A DNA stretch of 64,000 nt, taken from NCBI GenBank assembly GCA_006538405.1, contig BJKQ01000003.1, forward strand, positions 3,348,001 through 3,412,000, read 5' to 3'. A program made the translations under genes and the position numbers. This DNA is from Hansfordia pulvinata (lineage: Eukaryota > Ascomycota > Sordariomycetes > Xylariales). Of the stretch, positions 14,954-27,460 are shown piece after piece. The notes below the pieces were generated by a model. The model worked only from the letters and a program-made list of their open reading frames with translations, made no database searches and was not told the origin of the DNA. Positions within the stretch are counted from its first letter, which is position 1; each line of letters starts with the position of its first letter.

Positions 14954-17900
14954 CTTGGCTTGTGGGAGGCGGGAGTCGCTTGTACTTGTAAGGCGTCGTT
15001 GCAGCAAAGGTGGCAGGCTTGGGCTGGGCCGGCTGACTCTGGCGAGTGGATGGAACGGGTTCGTCTCCGTGGGCCGTCGAGGTGCGCGAGGGCGGAGATG
15101 GAGACTGGGGGCCGGGAAGGAGAGGCGGAGGGTGGATCAGGTCGGGCAAGACAACCAGGAGGGGGAACCAGCGGGAGCCGAAGCACAGGCGCGAGACAAG
15201 CTGAAAAAAGTGAAGCAGCGACGGCGCCGGGTCGGCGTGGGATGTCGGCGGGACAGACGGGCGGGCTGGAGGCGGCTACCCTGTCGTGGAGTGGGCTGGC
15301 TGCCGGCGAGTGGGCTGAGACTGCAGCAGTGAGGGTCACAGGCGGCAGATGGGGAGAGAAGGTAGAGATGTGGGAGGAGAGCTGGGGGGGTGGGAAGAGG
15401 GAGTTAAGCGTGCTGGACCATGGCAAGGAGGAGGTGGATGGAAAGCGAGGCAAGGCAAGGCAAAGAAGTGGATGAGGGTTGGGATGCGTGTCCGTCGTCT
15501 TTCCGGTACGCAGTCGAGACGCGAAAGGGGAGACCAGGGGGAGCGGAGGGTCGCCCTCATCGTAAAGGGGACCGGCTCCACTCTGTCCGTGCTGTGCAGC
15601 TCCAGGCCGTTTTCCACTCTCACTCTGTCTGGGTACCAGAATGCGCGTACCTATGAGTACTCTTGCGCCACGAAATGTGCGTGAGGCAACACAGAAGGTA
15701 CCCTTCTGGGCAAACCCTTGGTGTCTTCTGCACGAGCAGGCAATGCTCAACCAACCGTACAGGACTGTATCAGTCTACTCCTGAATCAACCGTTCAAGCA
15801 CGGGTTGAATATGGTCAGCCACGTGGTAGCGATGCAGGCAAAGGGACCGGCCGAGCCGGCTGCCCGGATTGTCTGGTTATACCGCGGCAGTGAAGCAAGA
15901 TTGGCGCAGACGCAGACCTGCTCTAGTCTTGTCATCTTGCATCCGTATCCGTTAAGCGTGGTGAGATGAGGCGTGGTGCGCTGTGCTGTGCTGTGCTGTG
16001 CTGTGCTGTGTGAGGGTGCGTGTACTCGTAAGCTGCTCAAACCGGTTTTTGGGGGCCCAGCGCCCAAGTGGTGATGACGGCAATCCAGGCAAGGCAGCCA
16101 ACAATGAGCGACTTATTCCGTCAGCCCGTGTGCAACCTAATTGGTGACGGAATGGCGATAGGCTTCTGATAGGGAATGAAGTATAATGCGCCCAGCGCAA
16201 GATAAGGGGTCGCGTGAGCAGTAGAAGCGTTCAACAATCCCTGTCTCCAGTACTCATGCCTACATACGAGTAGGTGTCTACCTACTCCGCGGTGCCTATT
16301 CTATGCCTACGATCGATTCCGATGTCCCGAATGGCTGCGTTCCACTGGAAACCTCCATTTTCCTTTCCAATGTGCGCATTAGGCACCTTATTATTACGGG
16401 GTAAAGAACGAAAAAAAGAAAAACGGTACTGATATTTTTTACGGTTGAGAAGGAGAAGAAACGGAGGGACAGCGCGGACTCGACCTCGAACTCGAACGTG
16501 TCCTGACCGCGCGCGACGAAACGGATGCGAGACTTGACTCGACGTGACGTGACGCGACGCCAGCCCTTGGTAGTAGTAGTAGCAGTAGCAGTAGCTGGAG
16601 TCGGCTTTTAGTTCGGCTCGGCGGCCCCAGACCACTTCAATCGACGCGCGACCGGCGACGCGCGACCAGCGCCCAACCTCGACCTGACCCAATCTGTACC
16701 GCCTTCAAGCCAGCAAGCAAGCAAGCAAGCAAGCAGCACACTGCAGGACGCCGGCGTCTGTACTCGTAGTTGGCTGGCTGGCTGGCTGGCTGACTGATGC
16801 TGCCCCGTTCCCGCCCATCGCCGATGAATCCCGCCTGGGATGACGTCTAGCAGACACGGATGCCCTCGCTGCTGATTGGCCTCCGGACCGTTGCGCTCTG
16901 CCCAGCCAGCCCACAAAGTCCGAGACATGAAGCACCGTCCCGCTCACCCTGCAGTCGATATATGCACCCTCGCGACGGCCATGGAGACGGCGGCGGCGGC
17001 CGACGCGCTTGCCTCATCCGCACAGCAGAGAGAGGGCGAGAGAGTGAGAGGGTCTTCTTCCACCAACGGGGCAGCGCGCCGCCGGGTCTCTTGGTCGATC
17101 AATATCCCCATCCCGCTAACCAATTCCGATCGTCCAGGGCCTCTCGAGCACGAGGACCGAGTACTCTCGTACGAGCACTCCCGAGGATGCTGCTGATGGC
17201 GGCACACAGCGCCACCCACCCGCCCGCCCGCCGCCACAGAAGCGATACTCGTACCGAGTACTCTGCCGCATGACTTTGGCTGCCGGCCGGGCTGGTTGTC
17301 CTCATCTTAACGGCGGAGACGGATGTTTTGGAAAATTGCGCGACCCCTGCCGACCCTGTTCCTCTCTCTCGAACCTGTCGGTCGACCTGCCAATCCTCAG
17401 TCAGATGTCTCGAGTTGCGCCATTCCCATAGCCCTCGTGCCTTCTCGTGGTATTTCCCCTCTTAACCCGCGGAGGGGGAGGGGGAGGGGGTGTTGTTTGG
17501 TTTGTGGGCGACACTCTGTGCGTCTTGCACGAGCCCCCGTATACTCGTAGAGTACGGCGAGTTGCCGCACTCAAAAGGAAATTTTGGTGGGAACAGGGGG
17601 CACTCGTCTCTCCCTTCACTAGCGAAATGGAGAGAGACATTCGAGCGCAGACGACTGCTGACTGACGCCAGACTGGTGAAATGGGCCGGCAATTTAAATT
17701 GCATGTGAGAGGTGATGCCGGACCGCGCCGGGGCCACACCACCAGCGTGAGACTCGACCCGACGGGACATGACAGGCTCCGCTGCCGTTCTTGTGCCCAA
17801 GCGTTCCCCCACGGGCCCCAGACTCGAGCTGCCATTTGTCAATCTCTGTCCATCTGGTGGCGACTCTATTATTGTGGCCTCGCAGCCCACATGGGAGGAA

Positions 17901-19975
17901 TAACGTACGACTATAATACGGAAACCCGTACCTGGTAGATGATGGGGCGGCGCTGGTTCCATGCAAGCACTCTATCAACCAAGTTACGAGTACAAACAGA
18001 GTCAACGACCCGTTTCGACAGCCCCTGCCATCGCTCGTACGTAACAAATCTTACTTCTGCCACGAGAGAAAAGTGCTTCCCCCATGGACTGCTTGTGTCA
18101 GTACGAGTACACGTGTTTCCTCAATCGTGGCAATGAGCATCCGCACGGGGATGGGATGGCCAGCTGTCAGCGCTGGGGTCGCCGTGCGTCCATCTTTGGG
18201 AACGGAGGCCTTGCTGACTGAGTATCGAACCCCAAGCATCACATGCCTATACTCCAAGCTGTGCTGCGAACATGTGCGAGGCCGGGATGGTGACCTGCGT
18301 GCAGGCTTGACGGGCGGCATATCGCCGATTGACGATGATGCCGCCGGGACCCCTTGTGAGTGCTGATGAACCATATCTGTGCGATTTAGATGAGGCCCTC
18401 CACGGGAAGGAGAAGAAAGAGTTTTCGTCACAAACGTGCCGAGCAGTGAGGGAGTGGAGGTAATAAGGAGTAAAACCCCTCACTGGGTCGAAGCAGGGGA
18501 CTGCGTCGCTGCAAGTCTCTGGGATCCGTCACCACGCATGAGCCAGACGGATATGCATCTGGGGAAATCTTGATACCACGCCGGGTGGCGTCATTGGGCA
18601 TGCAATCTGCTTCTCGGTCGTATAGCGCTGGCTTGCAGCCAATCTATCATGACTGACGTGGGATAGAGACAACTCATCGGCCATATATGACGGTCATCGC
18701 GTCCGGAGGCGCGAGTGAGGTCGGTGGCGACAAAGTCTCGCCATGGCTCACCCGTTCATGTCACTATATATCTGCCCAACTGCCTCACGTGATGGGGAAT
18801 GGGTGGGTGCCCTGCCCGGAGCACAGGAACCCTGTGTGGTCGCCTCACCTACCGGGGGCTGAGTAAATGACGCTTTACCCATGCCCCGGCTCCACGCAGA
18901 CAAGACCGACCTCAACTGCCCCCTCTACGCCTCTGACCAGGAGAATCTCGGCCGGGGCCAACGGTCCGATTTGACCGAGCCAAGCAGCAAGGGCTCATGA
19001 GTGGTGGGGCAGGTGGACAAGAGGCAGAACGGGAAACTCTGTCGAGCGCCGGCAGCTCCGTTCAGCGCAGCCAGACACCGAGGCGTACGTGCATGTTCAA
19101 GATCCGTGTTGCATATAAGGCTGAGGCGCTGCCGCCACTGCAACGTCCGGATGCGACAGGAGGAGGCGTACCGCAGGCAATGACGAGGAACCAGGGGCGA
19201 GGCTCAGCCGCGGAGAACAACCAGGGAGAACCTGGGGTTGGACGTTCGAAACACACCTACTCGGCAGCGGGTCCGGATAAGCAGCGTTATAGACAGCAAG
19301 ATGAGCGGCAACTGAAATGGGAGCTGGACAGCGAAAGACGGCATTTAACAAGACGTGACATCGTGCTGGCATCAAAACGGGAAATCCGGCGAGGGAAACA
19401 GCAACAGTGGTACAAATACAACGAGGGCCGCACCTTCCATGCGTCGCAACCTGTTTGAGTCTCTTCCCCGCATGCCTCTCAACCCAAAACTCTCCCTCCT
19501 GCAGCTCCCTCTTTCTAATTCTCCCGTCTTCGCTTCTATCGGCGTTCATATCCGAGTCATCTGCCCCTACCTTCATCGAATGTAGTCTTAGAAATCTCTC
19601 TTGTTCGGTTGGTCATCGAATATCGCAAACGGGCCCAAAAGCACTGGTATCCTGAAAACGCCTCTCCCGCGCCACTTTACTCATGGTTATCCGCTTTCTC
19701 TTCCTCTTCCTCTTCCTCGTGGTCATCATCATCATCATCGAATTGAGATGTATCCAATGCGCTTCTGCGCTTGCCCACTTGTGTACACTATGCATCCTCT
19801 TACTGACCTTATTTATAGCACCGGTCTTTGGACTGCACGTTCATGATCTGTTCCGATCGTCAACTTGCGCGGCTTTAGCCATGGACTTGAAAGTCACGAT
19901 GACAGCCAACAGCCTGGCAGGGCACATGGCAAACCCCGCCCCAGCATCCGATCCTGGCACCCTCGACATCCGATG
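14954..19975. other. intergenic region between PCT1 and the F-box-like gene
   Basis: No supportable gene. It holds simple repeats, including six CTGTG units (15981-16010), GCAA units (16713-16734) and GGCT units (about 16771-16793), and several TACTCGTA/TACGAGTA words (near 16022, 16264, 16760, 17246, 17540, 17985 and 18100). The long frames on the opposite strand near 14.4-15.5 kb are shadows of PCT1 and GC-rich sequence. Confidence 0.5.
15981..16010. repeat. (CTGTG)6 tandem repeat
   Basis: Six perfect 5-bp units in intergenic DNA. Confidence 0.95.
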
Positions 19976-21030
19976 TCAAGTCAAGCGGATCGCCCGCTGC
20001 TGCCGAGTGTGCCGGCTGCACCGCTGAGGGTGGCGCGGCGAACTGCGGCGACAGACAGCGTCGGCGCCCTCGGGGGCTTCCGGGCCGAACTTCTGGCGCA
20101 GCGCGCAATATTCCATCCCGGGGCCCATCCAGTCGCGGATGTGGTTGTGCAGCTCGCAACGCGCCGTCGCGCACTTGCGGCAGTAGACTTGCCCCCGGGG
20201 CGACAGGCCGGCCAGCGCGTTCTGCCCGCAGGAGTCGATGTCGTCCCCATAGTCATTCCTCTTGCTGCCCGGATTCTGGCCGCCCATGATGAATGGCCCC
20301 GCGTTCCGCCACACCCACTCCATATCGTTGGGCCCCTCACGCCGGGCGCCCAGCTTGACCGAGCCGTGCATCCGGCGATGGATGGCATAGAAGTGGCTGG
20401 ACGTCAGAGCCAGGCACGTGCTGTCGATGGGGTCCAGAAACTCAAAGAGCAAATAGTGCAGCTCGGGCGGGAGCAAGGGCAGCGTCAAGTTGACGCCCGG
20501 CTGGTGAGTGAGCGGTACAGGCTCGACGTCCATGAGCGAGTAGGACCGCTGCGGGCCGGGCAGCTGGGGCCTTCGGCCGACCCATGCCGGCGTGTGGCCG
20601 GCACCACCACGGAGTGTCTTGGTCGCCGGCGCGGGCATTGCGCGGCTGGGCTGCTCAGTGTGCGGAATCTGGAAGTATGAGTCGACAGGCACGGGCTCGC
20701 GCGGGTCTGGGCGGGCGTGATAAGGCGCTCCTGAGTGCGAAGGGCTTGGGAAATGGAAGGGGTGACGGCAGGGTGGTCGGTGGTCGAGAAGGCCCGCCGC
20801 GGGTTGTGGATGGCGCCGCTGGGCTCGCTTTGCTGTTGGGATCGCAGGTGCTGGTGCTGAGGCTGATTCTCTCCGCGCTTCTTCTCCTGGACTTGGCCAC
20901 CGCCGTTACCACCGCCGCCGCCATTCATGTTGACGCTCATGAAGCGGTCCGAGATTTCGCTCATGTCCACCGGGTTGGACGAAGACGACAGCTCCTGCCC
21001 AAATGTGGGCGATGGCAACACGTCAACCAT
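19976..21030 (-). CDS. F-box-like protein with a Cys/His segment, frame broken once
   Basis: A probable F-box protein, which would act as a substrate adaptor of an SCF ubiquitin ligase. Two frames cover it: the N-terminal part from the Met at 21030, then a frame running to the stop at 19976. They join if one base is added at the G run 20759-20762 (C run on the coding strand), giving 351 residues. The first 90 or so residues are low-complexity (Gly, Gln, Ser). An F-box-like helix follows at about residues 182-225 (LPLLPPELHYLLFEFLDPID, then a Leu-rich stretch). After it comes YCRKCATARCELHNHIRDW, whose Cys/His spacing could bind metal. No substrate-binding repeat is visible. The F-box assignment rests on the LP..L...I/L..L pattern alone. 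Another in-frame start is MSEISDRF, 22 codons in. Confidence 0.6.
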
Positions 21031-22603
21031 GACAACAAAATAATTCAATCAGTCGAGGGGTGGAAGACGAGGACTCCGGGCAGCTCTTGCTCGTGCTCGG
21101 GGCACGAGGATCAACAATGGCAGCGGGGGCCTTGTGGACGACGATAACCGTTCTGTTTTCGGATTTAGTGTGGCGGCCGACCCCTGGCTGGGTATAGGAT
21201 GACGGGCCTTGCGTCTCGAGGTCTCTCAGGCAAGCGATGTCGTCTTTGTCGTGGAGTGGAGTGGAAGAGCGGCGAAGACAGAGTTGAGACGGCGCAGATT
21301 GGGAGACGATGGGAGGCGAGATACGGTTCAGGGTCACGGACGCGGAGAGGCAGCGGGCGGTCGAGGGCGCGACAGGGCGGGAAGGCGTTAAGTAGAGATG
21401 TGACGTACGAATATGGGATCCCTCACACCGATACGTAGTGGAAGGCGGCGAGCAAGGATCGGCTGGGAGGGGCGGTCACTCCCACTACGTAAGGCCAGTG
21501 AAGCGGATGCGCAGCCTGGTGGGGGGAGATACCCACTTTCCTTTGCAATCGGTCCCCTCCCCCGTTTGCCGGGCCATGCATCGTGACATGATGGTGGGCC
21601 GGCGCTCCTTGTGGCAGACTCGAGTCTGGCCAGGTGGTGGCACTCGAAGTGAGAGGCGGCCGACCAGCCAAGCGCTCGGGAACTGGATGGTCAGTGAAAG
21701 GGGAAAGCGGACAGGTACTCGTAAGAGAAGTAGAAGAAGAAGAAAACTCTGCAAGACGTAGGAAGCTGATTTGCCCGGGTTAGAGACACACGCGAGTCGA
21801 GTCCAGATTCTGTCGCGGGCCTCCCCGACAGTCACCAAGTTAGGTAGGTACGTAGGAAGTCATGTGAGGTCAGGAGGCCAGGCACTGTTCGCAGAGGCAG
21901 GCTTTTAGGGTTCCGATTGCGTATACCGCAAGATAGAGGGAGACCGGAATAGGGGCAGGCTCTGTCAGTCCTTCTTGTCTGATCTTCTGAGGCTATCGGG
22001 CACCTTGGTTCTCGTCTTGGAAGCCAGCGGGGGGCGACCACGATTGCCTCCACCCCTAAGCATTTCACGACTTTCGGTGTTGTTTGCTCGCGCAGCGATT
22101 GTGCAGCGAACCCCGGCTTCTTAGCTCGCAACGGCGGTGGGGGGCGCGTCTGCCTCGACCCGCTGTCTCCTGGGGTAAATCGACCAACCCCAAGTTACGA
22201 GTACCTACGATACCTAACGCTTTTAGTGCCGGAGACAAAAGGGAACGAGTACGTCAGTTCATCACAGTCATGATTCGTTCCGAGTTATTAGTCGGCACAC
22301 ACGCCCCTTCTCTGCTGCGCGGGCATCTGGAGTCGAGGGGTGCAGTCGGTCGGGCCGTGTTGGAGGAGCTGCTTTGCTTGCTGCCCCGGGTTATCTCGTC
22401 GGGCGTGGCCGGCAGGACTCTGGATCGCCCGATCCCCCCCGAAGGCCTTTCTGGTGACGTGACCCGTCGTTCTAGCCACCATCATGACCACTGGTCCGTG
22501 TTGTAGGAGGTATTCGGACGAGCGATGGCCAGGGCCCGTGGCGCCGCTGCTCGTCTTGTCCGGCTTTAAAGGCGTGCCTGGTCTGACTTGGTTTGCATTA
22601 CAT

Positions 22604-22619
22604 GTACTCGTACGAGTAC
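22604..22619. repeat. 16-bp palindrome GTACTCGTACGAGTAC
   Basis: A perfect inverted repeat, one of the full-length copies of the dispersed TACTCGTA motif. It is followed directly by TAGGTA repeats (22621-22640). Others lie at 4693-4708 (16 bp), 35909-35922 (14 bp) and 61460-61474. Confidence 0.9.
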
Positions 22620-24330
22620 GTAGGTAGGTAGGTAAGTAGGTATCTTATGTGCGGGCATCCGCGCACGATAGGTACCTATAGGTACTCAGTACGTAGGCAC
22701 GCCTATCGCGCGCCAGAGCGGTTCCATCGCGAGATTCTGCGCCCAGATACTTGGAGACGGCGGCGAAGGGCCGGCAACACCGGTACCCGACTGGAATTGG
22801 ATGTAGGCAAGACAAGGAGTACGTATCGACCTATGGTAGGCACCTTGAGGCACTCTGATGTCTTGAGGGCGGAGAAGGCGTTCCATTGCTGCATGTGCGA
22901 CTTGGACGTCCATTGATGTCCGGGATGTGTCGTAGCGTCGACAAGGAAGAGAGGTACGTACACGCACACGCTCGTCGGGCAAGGCTGGCGCTTGGACTCG
23001 CGGGATGCTCAGGTAACATTGGAACATGGACATCCCGTTCCGTTCACCTTGGCTGTGCTGCATGTAGATAACCCGTACGTCTGCTGTTTCGAGGGTGCCC
23101 TCCTCCCAACGACAAACCAAGTCACGCACGCAGCGCAGCCATCCAGATCGATACTGGGAGGTAAGTTGTGTACACGACGACATGGACATTCTCTCGTCGT
23201 CGCCGTCGCCCAGTCAGTAAGATTCTCGCTGCTTCGGCCTCGTCATCTGCCTCCAAGCCTATACTCTGCTCAACCACCGCGGGCCCTCCCCTCTTACGAT
23301 GCTGTCAGACATGATATTTACCTTGTGCACCTAGAAGCACTGAATATTCCACTCTTGGGGCCTGAGACCTCCGCCGTCGCCCTCGCTTCAGACGCTGTGT
23401 CCTCAGTTGGGTGTGGGTATCTGACCATGTCGTCCCTTCCACTGCTTATATACAGCAAGGAAGAGCAAGCTCATATCGAACCGGAAACTCGGAGTTCATG
23501 CGAGCGCGCCCTGGCTTAGGTGTTTCTTCATGCGTGTAGGCCGAGACGAACGAGGTCGGCTGTAACGCCGGGACCATCCAGACGTCAATCCGCTATGGCC
23601 GCGAGATTGGGGTACGGCCGTAGCTTGCCGCTCTCCTTTTTCTCGCGGCGAGCCTCTCTGCCAGTCGTGGCCACGTTCGATGGGTCACCCAGCAGAGAGA
23701 GAGACCTGGCTGCTCGCCCGTGCTCGTGGGCGCATTGCCCGGCTCACCACGGGCCCGGACACCTTGCTGCTGCTGCTGCTGCTGCCTGTGACTACTCCCG
23801 ATCCTTCTCCTGGCACCAACCATCCATCGCCGTCTGCTCGAACCTTCGCGGGGAAATGAAGGCATTTCCATGGCAGGGGCCCGTCGAGAGACGCTTGCAG
23901 GCATCAGCCCTGCCGGCGGGGCACGGGCACGGGCACGGGCACGTCCCCGGTGGGGGTTTGACAGCGCAGCCACGGGTTGGTTGACATATACGAGTACTAT
24001 CGACGAAGGCTCTCGCAGAGGTGCCGCGAACGGCCAGGCAGCAAGATCCCCCATACATATATCGACGGCCTAATCATCTACGGCACAAGCCCTGGTCTGC
24101 CTACGCGTAAACGTGAAGCAGCTGAGAGGCCCCTGGCCCGGATCCCCGCCAGCGACCCATTCCTCCACGCTCATAAGGCGTTCGCGAGACTCAAGCTGAG
24201 CAGATGATCGGCACGGAGCACTTCTATTGCCAGGCGGCCGTGGGGACCTGGCATAGCTTTAGGGGGAGCCGCCAGACCAAGGCATCCATCCATGCGTGTG
24301 TCTCGTACGGGTTTAGAGCTGGCTCGGGGC

Positions 24331-24336
24331 TATAAA
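24331..24336 (+). promoter_or_regulatory. TATA box candidate for the knottin-like gene
   Basis: TATAAA lies 137 bp before the start codon at 24473, a reasonable distance for a fungal promoter with a short leader. The next 140 bp are pyrimidine-rich. Position and sequence are the only evidence. Confidence 0.5.
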
Positions 24337-24472
24337 GCTGCTCAAGGCCGGCCTCGATCTCTGGCCTGCCCGCCTGGGAAGACCACAACATTTCTCCTGT
24401 CCCTCCATTCCAGTAGAGACGCATCGCCCGGCATATCATCCTTTGCACGGTCACATCAATCACTCCGGCACC

Positions 24473-24845
24473 ATGAAGTTCATCTCCGCCTCCATCCTTC
24501 TGCTGGCTGTCGCCGCCCAGCAAGCCCTGTCCATGGCCACGCCCGCGAACGCTCTGGTAATGTCCCCTCTTTACGCCGCATCAAGCTTTTTACGCCGCAT
24601 CAAGCTTCAAAGAGGCTAGCGAAGCATAGCTGGTCCTGCGAGAAACTCTCTCAAAGAGCGAGAGAAAAGAGATTTAAAAAGAATCTGCAGCTGACTGACA
24701 ACCGTCGCCGGCTCACAAACAGGTCGAGAAGCGGTGCGACAAGACGGCGGACGGCGGCTCGTGCAAGGTCAACGAGGACTGCTGCTCCAACCACTGCGCC
24801 TTCCGCGGCAACGGCGGCGCCGGCTCGATCTACCTCTGCGGTTGA
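24473..24845 (+). CDS. small secreted six-cysteine knottin-like peptide precursor
   Basis: Two exons (24473-24556 and 24723-24845) separated by a 166 bp phase-0 intron encode a 68-residue precursor. Residues 1-20 form a clear signal peptide: Lys at position 2, a hydrophobic core, then a small-residue cleavage region. A short propeptide ends in Lys-Arg at 31-32, a Kex2-type site directly before the first cysteine. The C-terminal 36 residues hold six cysteines at 33, 42, 48, 49, 53 and 67, that is C-x8-C-x5-CC-x3-C-x13-C. This fits the inhibitor cystine knot spacing, with one residue after the last cysteine. The intron has donor GTAATG, CTGAC branch-type sequences and acceptor ACAAACAG. Such folds occur in secreted inhibitors, antimicrobials and toxins; which of these applies cannot be told from sequence. 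Exon structure is convincing; function is unassigned. Confidence 0.72.
24570..24608. repeat. 18-bp tandem duplication inside the knottin-like gene's intron
   Basis: TTACGCCGCATCAAGCTT occurs twice in a row, separated by two or three T residues, just after the intron donor. It lengthens the intron without touching the exons. Confidence 0.85.
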
Positions 24846-26300
24846 TGCCTCGTCAGCCGGTATGACTTTTGGGTCTTCTTCAACCCAGAGAACAGGAAGG
24901 GGTTCCCGGCTCGTTGAGTTTCTGTTCTTCAGACTCGGAGGCCGTCGACGCGGGAGAGATTCCAGCGATCTCACGGGCGGAAGAATAGACGGGACTTTGG
25001 GGCGAGAGAGAAAGGGGGACAAGGATTGTACAAGGCACATATTCCATTCATCAGGGGCTGCACGCAGCACGCCCCTTTTCGCGGCAATCTACATCGTTAA
25101 CAAGTTCGGCACTGTTTGGATCGTTGCGGCCCATACAAGTCGGGCGTCCTTTTCTTCCCTCTCTGTCGCGAATCCGGGCACTTGGGCCTAAGATTCCATC
25201 TGGCTCTTGAATCGTAGCTGACTAACGAGTTGCATCGAGCCCGTAGCTAGTCTCGTACGAGCCCTTGGCCTCGGGACTGATCTACTCACATGTGAGAGCT
25301 CAGATCGTCCAGAAAGGGTTTTTACTGTCCCCCGGGGGAAGGGCAGAGTGAGGGGGAGCTAGCGGCGCTGCCTGCTGTGATGAGGGCGAAGGCCAGTGCT
25401 GTATAGATTGACGGCGGGCAGGTGGAGGGCGCTGAGAGGTGGCATTGTGTTGTCAGACAAGCTTGCCTAGAGGGGAAAGATGAATGATTCATCTCCGACA
25501 GTCAGGAAATATATACAGAAAGCTGCAGAGCCTCTGCAGAACCTATTTACAGAGAGGCAAAAATGGCTAGAAAATACGGCAGCGCATGCTCGGGGATTGT
25601 TAACCAGAGGTTCCAGGATTCGAGACAAAAGTTGAACAGGCCGATTTCGTTTCCAAGTTGAATAGTTGGTTTCCAACCGCCAACGACTCTCCTTCTGTGC
25701 CCATTCCGCTTGTCGAGTCTGTATTTAGTGTTTCGTTCCGTGCGGCCAAATCTCGACAGTGAATTAGGGGAGCCTGCCTGATCCCTTTCGTCCGATGGGC
25801 CCGGCCGCCCTCGAGCCAAGTGCCCCGGGATGATTCAGTGTCATCATGATCCAGTTACCTATTGCAATGCCCATTCTTGAAGAAGATGCACATGAGTATC
25901 CTAGAGGGGTCTGCGCCATCGAGAACCATCACTTTGTGTACAACAAGCCACGGGCGTCTTATCCCCCCAAGCCTCTCCGCTGCCACCTCAAACAGAGGAG
26001 CGTCTATATTTACGTGGAAGTGACAATCTGGGCTCCTAGATTCTGGCTACGGGAGTGTGTATGCTGGCTGCGACTCTGGCCACGACTCACGTCCCGATGA
26101 GGTGTACTTGAGGTATGAGATTGCACGCACGCGTATTCAATAAACAAACTTCACCCCACCAAAACATCGATCATCACGCCCCCAAGTAACACCAGGTCCT
26201 CCTGCTCTGTCGATTGCCGATGAAGAGCCAATTACTCCTCCACGCCAGCCCTAGCAGTCAGTCAGATGTTCACGCCAGCTTTACCAACGCCGCTCGTGCC
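24846..26300. other. intergenic region downstream of the knottin-like gene
   Basis: No supportable gene. It is somewhat richer in A+T than its surroundings, and I see no repeats of note. Confidence 0.45.
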
Positions 26301-26702
26301 ATGCACGTCGCTACCGTTTCGCTGGTGCTGGCCGCGGTGCTGGCCCAATTCGCGCTGGCCCGCGACAAAGTAGGGTACTACAAGAAAACAGAGCTCCAGG
26401 CGGGGGTTCAGGCGGGGGGCGACCATACACTTCCCTACGGCATCGAGCACCCGCGGTACCGTTGGGCACCAGTTGAGCTTCCTGTTTTCCCGGATAGCAA
26501 CGTTATGCTGGGTCGAATTAGACGGGAGCAGCGGCTGGACCCTGTGAGGCAGTCATGCATCTGTCAGCTGTGCCTTACGGGACGACGGAGAGCTATGACG
26601 GAGAGCTACGAGACAGGGGATGGATGGACGATCCCCAGGCCTGGTCCCTGCCTCGCCCTGTCCTCTGCCTTGCTCCCCCTTGCTTTCCAATGCATCCGTT
26701 GA
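26301..26702 (+). CDS. possible small secreted protein
   Basis: An intronless frame of 133 residues starting at the Met at 26301. Residues 1-20 make a good signal peptide: hydrophobic Val/Leu/Ala core ending Ala-Leu-Ala before Arg-Asp. The following 60 residues look protein-like (Tyr, Pro, charged), but third-position bias is only moderate. The last 50 residues, with five scattered cysteines (86, 88, 91, 117, 131) and a hydrophobic end, are less convincing and may be intron or untranslated. An in-frame start 29 codons upstream would hide the signal peptide, so I prefer 26301. No family recognised. Confidence 0.35.
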   Translation: MHVATVSLVLAAVLAQFALARDKVGYYKKTELQAGVQAGGDHTLPYGIEHPRYRWAPVELPVFPDSNVMLGRIRREQRLDPVRQSCICQLCLTGRRRAMTESYETGDGWTIPRPGPCLALSSALLPLAFQCIR

Positions 26703-27460
26703 TCATATGACACGACAGACCGCGGGAAGACAATACGCCTACCGGACTGCAGAGTTCTCGCAGAAGAGGCGAGAGGGCATGCATGTCGTGATGCAATGAG
26801 CAGTGCGGCGCGCATTCTGGATGCGCTCCAAGATCGGCCTACAGATAGAGCCAAGGGCTACGCGCGCCGGAGCTCCATCACGCCGGAACCCACGACAAAT
26901 CAAGTCCAACAGGCACGTCGAGGCAAGAAAGCGTACCTAAACGACATATCACAGAACGAAGGAATTCAGGATAATTCTGTAAATTAGACTCGCAAAGGGT
27001 TAAAAGACGACGCCTGTAACAAGGTCCCTGAGTATCAACCGTAAACCACGCAAGAACCCCCAACATGCAGAACAAGTCGTACAAGACGAAAGAGACTCTG
27101 ACATCAACTTTTGAAGCCGGCGCACCAGCAAGACCCGTGGCATATAAGGTACAGTAGTTTTGAGTACAGACAGAAGCATCGGAGGGTCCCCTTGGCAGCC
27201 CGCCTTCCGCGTCGGCCCGGCGGAGGTCGATATGCAGACGGCCGTATGAGGTGCCAGCCTGCGGTGATGGCGAAACTGCGTTTGGTTGCGTACCAGAGCA
27301 TCGTGTGCTTGATCTGGGGGCGGTCGAGAATCGGCATCGGCGGTGGCGACGTTGTCTGTCGCATGAGGCGCGCGGGGTGCAGCGAAGAGGGTAGCCGAGG
27401 TGGCTATAGCAACAGGGGCAGCGCCGAAGATAGCAGCGACAGTACGGGGCCGCAAACTCC
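26703..27460. other. short intergenic region before the dynein light chain gene
   Basis: Contains the 3' flank of the Tctex-1 gene. Frames here are short or shadows; no supportable gene. Confidence 0.45.

Larger units (their letters stand above)
21031..24472. other. intergenic region upstream of the knottin-like gene
   Basis: No supportable gene. It contains TAGGTA and TACTCGTA words, the perfect palindrome at 22604-22619, a run of CTG units at about 23764-23784, and GGGCAC units at about 23919-23942. Confidence 0.5.

Noticed and set aside
18215..18245. TATCGAACCCC, resembling a tRNA B-box on the minus strand
   Set aside because: The flanking bases cannot form a T-arm stem and no A-box lies at the right distance.
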